Made by a program: the position numbers and the translations under genes. From Ornithinimicrobium sufpigmenti (GTDB lineage: Bacteria; Actinomycetota; Actinomycetes; Actinomycetales; Dermatophilaceae), in NCBI RefSeq assembly GCF_004322775.1, contig NZ_CP036403.1, positions 2,790,001-2,854,000 on the forward strand: DNA of 64,000 nucleotides, read 5' to 3'. Below the pieces are notes generated by a model, which did not search any database, was not told the DNA's origin, and saw nothing but the letters and a program-made list of their open reading frames with translations. Of this stretch, positions 54,258 through 64,000 are shown piece by piece. Position 1 is the first letter of the stretch. Every line of letters starts with the position of its first letter.

Positions 54258-55445
54258 TCAGTCGAACGGGTGCACGAGGTAGGCGTTGCCGTCCCGCTCC
54301 AGGTCCACCACACCGGCCGCGGCGGCGCCCCGGCAGAACTGCAGGAAGGAGCCGTAGCCCAGGGGTTTCTCGGAGAAGCCCGGGCGGCGCGCCCGCAGCT
54401 GGTCCTTCAGCCCGGAGAGCGGCACGCCCTCGCCCTCGTCCATCTCCTGCACGACCTCGGACAGCAGGGCGAACGCCTCCGGCCGGCCCCCCTCGGGCAG
54501 GGTCACCTCCGGGTCGCCCTTGGCCGGACCTGCCGAGAGCGCGATGATGCCCCGGTCGGCCAGGTGCTCGAGGAGCTCGCCGAACGCGCGGAACCCGTGG
54601 GCCGCCTCGGAGAAGGTCGAGTCCTTGCGCAGCAGGGTGCGCTTGAGGACGGAGGCCGTCACCGCGCCGCCGGAGCCGCGTTGCAGCCCGGCCACGGTCT
54701 GCGCGACGAGCACGTCCAGGTCCGGGCTCTCCAGCTCGGTGGTGTCCTCGAGCTCGTCGACCTCGTCCACCTCGTCGACCTGGTCAAGCACGTGGCTTAC
54801 CGGCTCGTCTGTCCCCTCGTCGAGCGGCTCCTCGACCGGCCTGTCCACCGGCTCGCGAGGCACCTCCGGCCCGGCCGGGCCGTTCCCCTCCCGCCGCGAC
54901 TTCTGCCCCTTCCCGCCGCCGGCGCCGCGGCGCCGGCCCCGGGACGGTTCCCCGCCCCGGACCTCGCCGTGCGGGGCACCGTCGAGGTCGTCGTAGAAGA
55001 GGAACTCGTCGCAGGCGGGCGGCAGCATGGTGGAGGTCGAGTCGCGCACCCCGAAGCCGATCACCCGCTTGTTGAGCTCGCGCAGCTTGTGCACCAGCGG
55101 GGTGAAGTCGCTGTCGCCGGTGCAGATGGCGAATGTGGTGATGTAGTCCCGCTCGTAGGCCATCTCGATGGCGTCGACGGCCATCTTGATATCGGCGGCG
55201 TTCTTGCGGGAGGCGCCCATCCGCTGCGTCATCTCGATCAGCTCGACATGGTTGCGGGTCAGCATCCGCCGGTCCTCGTCGAAGTAGGACCAGTCTGCGT
55301 AGGCCCGTCGGGTGACCACCCGGCCCCGCTCGGCCAGCGCGTCCGCCACCGGCCTGAGGTCGAAGGGTGCCCCGAGGTGGTCCCGGGCCCCCAGCGCCAG
55401 GTTCTCGTAGTCGATGAGCAGCGCGATCCGATCCTCGTCATCCAT
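54258..55445 (-). CDS. NYN-domain nuclease-like protein with OST-HTH/LOTUS region
   Basis: 395 residues from ATG 55445. Residues 1-150 are a NYN/PIN-like domain with acidic residues in IDYEN, NAADIKMAVDA and CTGDSDFTPLV, the expected metal site of RNases such as LabA/MARF1 relatives. A low-complexity linker (about 165-245) is basic then acidic. The C-terminal 150 residues contain OST-HTH/LOTUS-type winged helices (KDSTFSEAAHGFRAFGELLEHL, and KPLGYGSFLQFCRGA), which bind RNA. A TACCCT box (55453-55458) ends 7 nt before the ATG, suggesting a leaderless mRNA. Target RNA unknown. Confidence 0.87.
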   Translation of the reverse strand: MDDEDRIALLIDYENLALGARDHLGAPFDLRPVADALAERGRVVTRRAYADWSYFDEDRRMLTRNHVELIEMTQRMGASRKNAADIKMAVDAIEMAYERDYITTFAICTGDSDFTPLVHKLRELNKRVIGFGVRDSTSTMLPPACDEFLFYDDLDGAPHGEVRGGEPSRGRRRGAGGGKGQKSRREGNGPAGPEVPREPVDRPVEEPLDEGTDEPVSHVLDQVDEVDEVDELEDTTELESPDLDVLVAQTVAGLQRGSGGAVTASVLKRTLLRKDSTFSEAAHGFRAFGELLEHLADRGIIALSAGPAKGDPEVTLPEGGRPEAFALLSEVVQEMDEGEGVPLSGLKDQLRARRPGFSEKPLGYGSFLQFCRGAAAAGVVDLERDGNAYLVHPFD

Positions 55446-55587
55446 GGCGCCCAGGGTATGCCGCCGCCGCCCTTCCCCGGCGTCAGGGCCAGCCGCGGGG
55501 AGCCCTAGACTGGCCTCTCGTCGGGGTGGGATGCCAGCGCGGGCCCGACCCGGCGGCCTGCGCCCCATACCCCAAGGGAAGTTCCGG

Positions 55588-57968
<2,381 letters not shown>

Positions 57969-57983
57969 ACCACCCGCACGCCC

Positions 57984-58208
57984 TCAGGCGCGGCGGTCCT
58001 CGGGGTCGGCGAGCCAGTGGTGGTGGGGCGGCACGTCCGTGTCCCGCACCACCGCCTCCCAGATCGTCCGGACCGGCACGCCCTCCTCCAGGGCCTCGTG
58101 CACGGTCCGTCCCCCGATCGAGCCCAGGGTCTGGGTGCGGGCGACCACCCCGGCATACCCGGAGCCGAACTCCTGCTCCATCAGTGCCCAGAACTCGCTC
58201 AGCCGCAT
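57984..58208 (-). CDS. DUF3046-family protein
   Basis: 74 residues: MRLSEFWALMEQEFG, VARTQTLGSIGGRTVHEAL and GVPVRTIWEAVVRDTDVPP match this actinobacterial family in outline. Function unknown. It is convergent with asd and lies upstream of nothing in its direction. A basic/His-rich end (PPHHHWL) is normal for the family. Confidence 0.85.
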   Translation of the reverse strand: MRLSEFWALMEQEFGSGYAGVVARTQTLGSIGGRTVHEALEEGVPVRTIWEAVVRDTDVPPHHHWLADPEDRRA

Positions 58209-58226
58209 TCGGCACAGGCTAGGTCA

Positions 58227-59150
58227 TCACCGCGGCATCACCGAGACGAGGACGAGCATGGCCGGCATGGCCAGCAGCGTGGTGGTGAAGACGACGTCGC
58301 GGGCCAGCTGCTCCCCGCGCCCGTAGGCGACGGCCAGGACGAAGACGTTCTGCGCCGTGGGCAGGGCGGCCATCACGCCCGCAGCCAGGACGGCCTGCGG
58401 GTCCAGCCCCAGCACCGGGCCGGCCACCAGGACGGCGACGGCCGGCATGAGCGCCAGCTTGAGCCCGGCCGCCACCAGCAGCTCGGTCGCGGTGCCGCCC
58501 CGGCCCGGCAGCGGAGAGAGCCGCAGTGAGATACCGAAGGCGATCAGCATGCACGGGATCGCCAGCCCCGCGATGAGGTCCACCGGGTCGAGCACCACCG
58601 ACGGCAGGGTGATCCCGGTGAGCGAGACGGCCAGGCCCAGCAGCGAGCCGATGGTCAGCGGGTTGGTGAAGGGCGAGCGCAGCAGCCGGGCCAGCGAGAT
58701 GCGCTCCCCGCCGCTGGCGTCCAGGGCGGCCAGCCACAGCGGCTGCAGCACGAGCAGCTGCAGCAGCACGATGGGCGCGGCCCAGGCCGGGTCGCCCAGG
58801 ACGTAGATGGCGATCGGCAGGCCGAGGTTGTTGGAGTTGACGTAGGTCACGCTCATCCCGCCCATGACCGTGTGCGTCCAGGTGCGGCGCCACAGCAGCC
58901 GGGCGAGCAGCAGGTAGGCCGCTCCGGTGACCGCCACGGCCACCACGGTGGCGACCAGGAAGCCGGAGAAGACCACCTGGACGTCGGCCTCGGCGACGAC
59001 GAGGAAGAGCAGGCAGGGCGAGCCGACCCGGAAGGTGAGCACGGCCAGCATCCGCTGGGCCTCGACGCCCAGCAGCCGGGTATGGGCCAGGAGCCAGCCG
59101 ACGGCCACGACGACCCCGATGAGCGAGAAACCCTGGAGGACGGCGGCCAC
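58227..59150 (-). CDS. AEC-family (auxin efflux carrier-like) transporter
   Basis: 307 residues with about ten helices. The pattern of two five-helix halves, LAVLTFRVGSPCLLFLVV and YVNSNNLGLPIAIYVLGD with its NN-LGLP crossover motif, fits the AEC/MleP group that exports organic acids or auxin-like compounds. Start GTG 59150. Substrate unknown. Confidence 0.85.
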   Translation of the reverse strand: MAAVLQGFSLIGVVVAVGWLLAHTRLLGVEAQRMLAVLTFRVGSPCLLFLVVAEADVQVVFSGFLVATVVAVAVTGAAYLLLARLLWRRTWTHTVMGGMSVTYVNSNNLGLPIAIYVLGDPAWAAPIVLLQLLVLQPLWLAALDASGGERISLARLLRSPFTNPLTIGSLLGLAVSLTGITLPSVVLDPVDLIAGLAIPCMLIAFGISLRLSPLPGRGGTATELLVAAGLKLALMPAVAVLVAGPVLGLDPQAVLAAGVMAALPTAQNVFVLAVAYGRGEQLARDVVFTTTLLAMPAMLVLVSVMPR

Positions 59151-59265
59151 GGGGCCCCATTATCCGCAAGGCTGCCCCCTGGCCGGCACGAGGTCCCGAA
59201 GGGTCCGGGTAGGCCGTCCGATCGGCCCCGGCGGAGGGGTCCCGCGCTGCTAGCATGCACAGGCC

Positions 59266-61149
59266 ATGACCGAACCCCGAGGCCCCGACGAGAGCACCCC
59301 GCTCGAGCTCGACGCCGACTACATCACCGGCGACGGCGGTCTGACCCGCGAGATGCTGGACCGACGCCCGGTGCAGCCCCGCACGGTGAACTCGCTCTAC
59401 GAGACGCGCCCTAAGCTCAACCCCACCCAGGCCATCGGGTCCTTCGTGGAGCAGGTGGGTCTCCAGGAGCGGTACGGCCACCTTCGCGTCGTCGATGACC
59501 TGGTCGGGCTGCAGCGGCGCGTCGGGGACCGGATCGAGCGCTACATGGACAAGCTGCTCAACGCCGAGGCCAAGTCGGGGACCACCGAGTCGGCCAAGTT
59601 CGGCATCGGGCACTTCGCCGGTGAGCGGGCGGTCGTGTATGTCGTGGACTGGGCCTTCTTCGCCGGCTCGCTCGGCGAGGTGGCCGGGGAGAAGTTCGTC
59701 CAGGCCGCGGAGCTGGCCGAGCGGGAGAAGCTGCCGCTGGTGAGCATGGGCGCCTCCTCGGGGGTGCGCCAGCACGAGAACGTCCTGGGCCTGATCCAGA
59801 TGCAGCGGATGGCTGCCGCCGCCAACAAGTTCCAGCACACCACCAACCGTCCCTACATCTCGGTGCTGGCCGGTCAGGTCTGGGGCGGCATGTCCGCGAG
59901 CGCGGTCCCGGCGGCCGACCTGATCATCGCGCTGGAGGGCACCGACTACGGCTTCGCCGGGGCGCGGGTCATCGAGACCTTCGAGGGCAAGGCGGTGCCC
60001 AAGGGGATGCAGTCGGCCGAGGCCAACTACCTGGACCGCAACGTGGACGTGCTGGTCAAGGGGGTGGACGAGCTCATCGAGCTGCTCGGCCGCGTCTTCG
60101 CCGCCGGTCGCGACAGCGGCCGGGTCACCGTCGGCAGGGGTCCCCACGCCGACCGGGCCGGGGAGGGTGAGCGGGAGCTGACGCGTGGCCCGGAGGGCTT
60201 CTCCGCCGCCCTGTGGGACCGCCAGCAGGTCGAGGAGACCGTGCTGCTGCCGCGGGCCCGCCGCGACCGCGGGGTCGAGGTGCACCGGGACGCCCTGATG
60301 GCCCGCTACAACGAGATCGCCGCCGGTGCGGGGCGCCTGGACACCGAGTTCTTCCTGCGGCACGTCTTCGACTCCGCGGTGCCGTTCTACAACCACGTGC
60401 AGTTCGAGGACGAGAAGAAGTACCCCAACATCGTCGCCGCCCTGGCCACCATCGACGGGCACTCCTTCATGGTCATCGGTGACCAGCCCTCCTACCGGAT
60501 CTCCGCCGGCTACGTCGGCAAGGCGCCGGCCAACCCCTCGCCGGAGGACTTCGAGTACGCCGTGCGGATGATGGAGGCGGCCGAACGCTGGGAGCTGCCG
60601 ATCATCTTCTTCACCGACACCCTGGGCGCGCTGCCCACGATGGCCGCCGAGCGCCGCGGCCAGTCCCGCGCCATCGCGCAGAGCATCAAGAAGGCAGCCT
60701 CCCACCCCTACCCCACGGTCTCGGTGATCTCCGGGGCCATGGGTTCCGGCGGTGGCCTGGCCACCACGCCGTTCGGGCGGGAGACCATCATGCTGGACTC
60801 CGCCCTCGGCTTCGTCTCCGAGCCGCGCTCCACGGCCACGATCCTGTATGCCGAGGCCAACCCCAGCGTCGAGCAGGTCGGGATGACCCTGGAGACGATG
60901 AAGGCCTCCGCCGACGACCTCAAGGCCCAGGGTCTGGTCGACACCATCGTCGAGGACGACGACAGCCCGTTCGTCACCGCGCAGTCCCTGCGGCAGGCGA
61001 TCGTCGAGGGCTACAACCAGCAGCAGGGCCTGTCCCCGCGCCGGCTGCGGCAGAAGGCCGACGAGCGCCTGCGACCGCGGACCCTGGGCCGGCTGGCCAC
61101 CGAGCAACCGGTGGCCATCACCGACCTGGAGCCGGCCGAGGAGCTCTGA
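59266..61149 (+). CDS. Fused acyl-CoA carboxylase carboxyltransferase (AccD-AccA type)
   Basis: 627 residues. The N-terminal half (about 60-310) is AccD-like: GSLGEVAGEKFVQAAELAEREKLPLV, in part, and GGMSASAV. The C-terminal half (about 340-600) is AccA-like: FFTDTLGALPTMAAERRGQSRAIAQSI, in part, with GSGGGLAT. AccD zinc-finger cysteines are absent; I see no cysteine in the whole protein. It would transfer carboxyl from biotin to an acyl-CoA. The biotin carrier and carboxylase subunits are elsewhere. TAGCAT (59251-59256) ends 9 nt before the ATG. Confidence 0.85.
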   Translation: MTEPRGPDESTPLELDADYITGDGGLTREMLDRRPVQPRTVNSLYETRPKLNPTQAIGSFVEQVGLQERYGHLRVVDDLVGLQRRVGDRIERYMDKLLNAEAKSGTTESAKFGIGHFAGERAVVYVVDWAFFAGSLGEVAGEKFVQAAELAEREKLPLVSMGASSGVRQHENVLGLIQMQRMAAAANKFQHTTNRPYISVLAGQVWGGMSASAVPAADLIIALEGTDYGFAGARVIETFEGKAVPKGMQSAEANYLDRNVDVLVKGVDELIELLGRVFAAGRDSGRVTVGRGPHADRAGEGERELTRGPEGFSAALWDRQQVEETVLLPRARRDRGVEVHRDALMARYNEIAAGAGRLDTEFFLRHVFDSAVPFYNHVQFEDEKKYPNIVAALATIDGHSFMVIGDQPSYRISAGYVGKAPANPSPEDFEYAVRMMEAAERWELPIIFFTDTLGALPTMAAERRGQSRAIAQSIKKAASHPYPTVSVISGAMGSGGGLATTPFGRETIMLDSALGFVSEPRSTATILYAEANPSVEQVGMTLETMKASADDLKAQGLVDTIVEDDDSPFVTAQSLRQAIVEGYNQQQGLSPRRLRQKADERLRPRTLGRLATEQPVAITDLEPAEEL

Positions 61150-61153
61150 GCCC

Positions 61154-63103
61154 TCAGCTGGTCCAGGCCCGCCAGAGCGCGGCGTACTCGCCGTCCGCGG
61201 CGAGCAGCTCCTCGTGGCTGCCCAGCTCGACGATCCGCCCGTCCTGCACCACCGCGATGCGGTCCGCGTCATGCGCGGTGTGCAGCCGGTGCGCGATCGC
61301 CACCACGGTGCGGCCCGTGAGCAGGGCGCTCATCGACCCCTCCAGGTGCCGGGCGGTGCGCGGGTCGATGAGCGAGGTCGCCTCGTCCAGCACCAGGGTG
61401 TGCGGGTCGGCCAGGATCAGCCGGGCCAGGGCGATCTGCTGGGCCTGCGCCGGCGTCAGCGGGTGGTGTCCCGAGCCCAGGACGGTGTCCAGACCGCGCG
61501 GCAGGGCCCGCACCCAGGCGGCTGCGTCCACCGTCGCCAGCGCACGCCATACCTCGTCCTCCCCCGCACCCTCCCGCGCCAGCTCGACGTTGTCGCGCAC
61601 GCTGCCCCGGAAGACGTGGTGCTCCTGGGTCACCAGCGCGACCTCGGTGCGCAGCCGCTCCAGCGGCAGCGCCGTCAGCTCGACCCCGCCAAGGGCCACC
61701 GAGCCGGTGCGCGGGGCGTGGATGCCGGAGAGCAGCCGCCCCAGCGTGGACTTGCCGGAGCCGGAGGGACCGACGACGGCCAGCCGCTCCCCCGGCTGCA
61801 GGGCCAGGTCGACGCCGTGCAGCACGTCATGGCCCTCGCGGTAGGCATAGCGCAGGTCCTGGCCCACCAGCTCGGACCCGTCCGGTTCTGCGCGACCGGG
61901 GGTACGGTCCGGCGGGACCTCGGCGATCCCGAGGAGGCGGGTGGTGGAGGCGATGCCGACCTGCAGCTCGTCGATGGTGCCCACCAGCCGGTCGAACGGC
62001 CCGTAGAAGGTCTCGATGTAGAGCATCGCGGCCGTGATCTGGCCGAGGGTGACGAGGTCCTGGGTGTAGAGGACGGCACCCAGGACCAGGGTGACCACCC
62101 GCGGCAGCGAGAACGCCATGTCCATCACGGCGAAGAGGACGTTGCGCAGGAACAGCCCGTAACGCTCGGCCTGCGCCGAGACCTCGATGTCCTGCGACAC
62201 CGCGCGGCGGCGCCGCTCCTGCAGCCCGTAGGCCTCGACCGTGCGCAGCCCCTCGACGGTCTCGGTGAGGGTGCTGTTGATCTGGGAGTAGGTGGCTCCC
62301 TCGAGCAGGTAGGCCGCGGGCGCCCGCTGCAGGTAACGACGCACCTGCAGCATCGACAGCGACGCCGTGACCAGCGTGGGCAGCGCGAGCGCCCAGGAGT
62401 TGACGACCATCGCCACGCAGGTCAGGAGCACGGTGACGATACCGATGATGAACTCGGGCAGCGCCCAGCGCACGGCACGGCTCATCGACCCGACGTCGCG
62501 GGTGACCCGGGTGACGAGGTCGCCGGTGCTGGCCGCCTCGACCGTGCCCAGGGGCAGCCGCAGCACGGAGCGCACGATGTGCTCGCGCGCCTCCGCGAGC
62601 ACGCCCTGCCCCAGCACGGACGCGAGCCACTTGGCCAGGTAGGTCAGCACGGCCTGGGCGGTGAGCACGCCGGTGACGACGAGGACGAAGGTGGTGACGG
62701 TGCCGGAGGCCGGCACCCCGCCAGCCTCCACCACCGCGTCGACCAGCCGCCCGAGGAGCAGAGGCACCGCCAGACCGGCCGCGGCGGCGAGCGCGTTGGC
62801 GATGATGACCACCGCGACGAGGACGGCCCGGCGGCGCAGCAGGCCACCCAGGTAGTCCACGACGGTGCGCGGGGAGGCGACCGGCAGCCCGTGCTCGGGG
62901 CTCATCGAGCCGGCGACATACTCCTCGGCCCGGGCGCGCCGCAGGGCGTGCCGCGCCCAGAGCTGCCTGTGGCGCTCCCGCAGCGGCACGCTGCCCGGGG
63001 AGGGGGGCCGCAGCTCCGCGGGGATGACGTCGGGGCGGTCTCCCTCGGCGCGCCAGGTGCGCTCGGAGTCGGCCTGGAAGGCCTGGCTCGGCGTGGGGGT
63101 CAT
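61154..63103 (-). CDS. ABC exporter half-transporter B
   Basis: 649 residues. A polar N-terminus (1-95), a six-helix ABC exporter domain (about 95-390) and a nucleotide-binding domain. Walker A is GPSGSGKSTLGRLL and Walker B HTLVLDEATSL. The LSGGQ signature is replaced by LTPAQAQQ, as is common in one half of heterodimeric exporters. It overlaps the upstream partner gene by 4 bp. Substrate unknown (drug or lipid type). Confidence 0.92.
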   Translation of the reverse strand: MTPTPSQAFQADSERTWRAEGDRPDVIPAELRPPSPGSVPLRERHRQLWARHALRRARAEEYVAGSMSPEHGLPVASPRTVVDYLGGLLRRRAVLVAVVIIANALAAAAGLAVPLLLGRLVDAVVEAGGVPASGTVTTFVLVVTGVLTAQAVLTYLAKWLASVLGQGVLAEAREHIVRSVLRLPLGTVEAASTGDLVTRVTRDVGSMSRAVRWALPEFIIGIVTVLLTCVAMVVNSWALALPTLVTASLSMLQVRRYLQRAPAAYLLEGATYSQINSTLTETVEGLRTVEAYGLQERRRRAVSQDIEVSAQAERYGLFLRNVLFAVMDMAFSLPRVVTLVLGAVLYTQDLVTLGQITAAMLYIETFYGPFDRLVGTIDELQVGIASTTRLLGIAEVPPDRTPGRAEPDGSELVGQDLRYAYREGHDVLHGVDLALQPGERLAVVGPSGSGKSTLGRLLSGIHAPRTGSVALGGVELTALPLERLRTEVALVTQEHHVFRGSVRDNVELAREGAGEDEVWRALATVDAAAWVRALPRGLDTVLGSGHHPLTPAQAQQIALARLILADPHTLVLDEATSLIDPRTARHLEGSMSALLTGRTVVAIAHRLHTAHDADRIAVVQDGRIVELGSHEELLAADGEYAALWRAWTS

Positions 63104-64000
63104 CGGGTCACCTCCTCGGGGTGCAGCCGCTCCGTGGGGTCGGGCTCGGGGTCGCGTCCGTGCACAGGCTGGTGCCTGGGACCCTGGTCGTGCGCGGTGC
63201 CGGGTATGGGGTGCGCTCCGGACACCGGCGGGCCGGACCGGGTCGGGTCGGGGGTGGACAGGTCGGGCTGGTCGGCCGCGTCGGCTGCGTCGACCTCGTC
63301 GGCTGCCTCCCCCCGCAGCACGACCGAGCGGTAGCCCGGGTGGTGGGTGACGAGCTCCTCGTGGGTGCCGCTCGCCACGACCCGTCCGTCCTCCAGCAGG
63401 ACGACGTCGTCGGCGTGGTGGAGCAGCAGCGGGGAGCTGCTGATCACCACGGTGGTCCGTCCCGCGCGGTGGGCCGGCAGTCGCTGGGCGATCCGGGCCT
63501 CGGTGTGGGCGTCCACCGCGGAGGTGGGCTCGACCAGGACCAGGACCGGTGCGTCCGAGGCGAGCGCCCGGGCCAGCACCAGACGTTGGCGCTGACCTCC
63601 GGACAGGCCGCGGCCGCGCTCGTCCAGCCGGCCCTGCCAGCCGCCGGGCACGATGTCGTAGACGTCCTCGGCCGCGGCGGCATGCAGCGCGGCCTCGGCC
63701 TGCTGGCGGGTGAGCCGCCCGTGCGGGTCGACCGCCTCCTGCAGCGTGCCGGCGAAGACCTGGGCGACGCTGTCACTGACCAGGACCAGGGCCCGCGTCT
63801 GCGCCAGGGGCAGGTCGGCCAGGTCGGTGCCGGACAGGCTCACGCCCCAGCGTCCCTCGGCTCGTGCCGAGTCCTCCGCGGCCAGGGCTGCCCGGGTGGC
63901 GATCCGCTCCGCCAGGGCCTGCCGGGCGGCGCGCCCCGTCACCTCCTCGTCGTCGGCGTCGTCGGCGTTCTCCCGGCCGTCCCCGGCGGGTAGGTAGCGA
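63100..64000 (-). CDS. ABC exporter half-transporter A (partial)
   Basis: The frame continues past the right edge (first visible residues RYLPAGDGRENADD), so only the end of the nucleotide-binding domain is present. LSGGQRQRLVLARAL is canonical, but Walker B reads VLVLVEPTS, with Val for the Asp that coordinates magnesium, so this site is likely degenerate. D-loop SAVD and an H-loop replaced by SSSPLL follow. A Pro/Asp-rich tail of about 80 residues ends the protein. It pairs with half-transporter B. Confidence 0.9.
   Translation of the reverse strand, partial: RYLPAGDGRENADDADDEEVTGRAARQALAERIATRAALAAEDSARAEGRWGVSLSGTDLADLPLAQTRALVLVSDSVAQVFAGTLQEAVDPHGRLTRQQAEAALHAAAAEDVYDIVPGGWQGRLDERGRGLSGGQRQRLVLARALASDAPVLVLVEPTSAVDAHTEARIAQRLPAHRAGRTTVVISSSPLLLHHADDVVLLEDGRVVASGTHEELVTHHPGYRSVVLRGEAADEVDAADAADQPDLSTPDPTRSGPPVSGAHPIPGTAHDQGPRHQPVHGRDPEPDPTERLHPEEVTR

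Noticed and set aside
58219..61272. 1017-codon minus-strand frame over the AEC and AccD-AccA genes
   Set aside because: It spans two well-supported genes on other frames and has only compositional bias.
61214..63334. 706-codon plus-strand frame opposite the ABC exporter
   Set aside because: His/Arg/Gln-rich shadow with no motif.

Overview
The window is high-GC (by eye about 70 percent or more) chromosomal DNA of an actinobacterium, probably a Micrococcales member near Intrasporangiaceae/Ornithinimicrobiaceae. The signs are DUF3046 and DUF5709 proteins, recA-recX, ftsE-ftsX-smpB-ssrA, short ATGA/GTGA gene overlaps, and start codons placed 6-10 nt after a TAnnnT box (leaderless mRNAs). The genus is inference; no rRNA lies here.

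Region 1, 1-12.9 kb, is accessory. It has a TetR-type regulator flanked by two copies of one operator/promoter-like sequence, then a heavy-metal block. That block holds a P1B-type ATPase with a YPC transmembrane motif, an HMA chaperone, a Cys-rich DUF326 protein that seems to start at ATT, two MerR regulators and mercuric reductase merA, with MerR-type promoters at three points. Next come a MobF relaxase-helicase and a tyrosine integrase beside the 3' end of ssrA (tmRNA). This looks like an integrated mobilizable element carrying metal resistance; its left end is not resolved.

Region 2, 12.9-17.8 kb, is core: ssrA, a small membrane protein, smpB, a coiled-coil M23 (LytM) peptidase, ftsX and ftsE. 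Region 3, 17.9-32.1 kb, holds a PLP-dependent deaminase/aldolase paired with an FAD lactone oxidase, a secreted ExeM/NucH-like nuclease, an aldehyde dehydrogenase and an eight-gene Mrp-type cation/proton antiporter operon. It separates ftsE from prfB (32.1-33.3 kb), which are often neighbours in actinobacteria.

Region 4, 33.3-45.0 kb, has a nitronate monooxygenase-like gene behind 15-bp operator repeats, an LMW phosphatase/ArsC-like protein, a HAD phosphatase, a compact Tad (Flp pilus) operon on the minus strand and, divergently, a lone FHA-FtsK/EccC-like ATPase of 1249 residues.

Region 5, 45.0-64.0 kb, is mostly housekeeping with some odd genes. It has a membrane protein and GNAT pair, a PGPGW protein, a MerR-HTH fused to a DNA-clamp-like domain and coupled to a zinc-ribbon protein, miaB, a YoaK-like/TauE pair, DUF5709, recA-recX with an SOS box and a DnaA box upstream, a NYN/OST-HTH protein, lysC-asd (lysC with a likely internal start), DUF3046, an AEC transporter, a fused AccD-AccA-like carboxyltransferase, and a heterodimeric ABC exporter running off the right edge.

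The most unusual items are the MerR/beta-clamp fusion with its zinc-ribbon partner, the YPC ATPase/MerA island with an ATT-start Cys-rich gene, the rearranged Mrp operon, the orphan EccC-like ATPase, and the paired operators around the TetR gene whose second copy now faces no intact gene.
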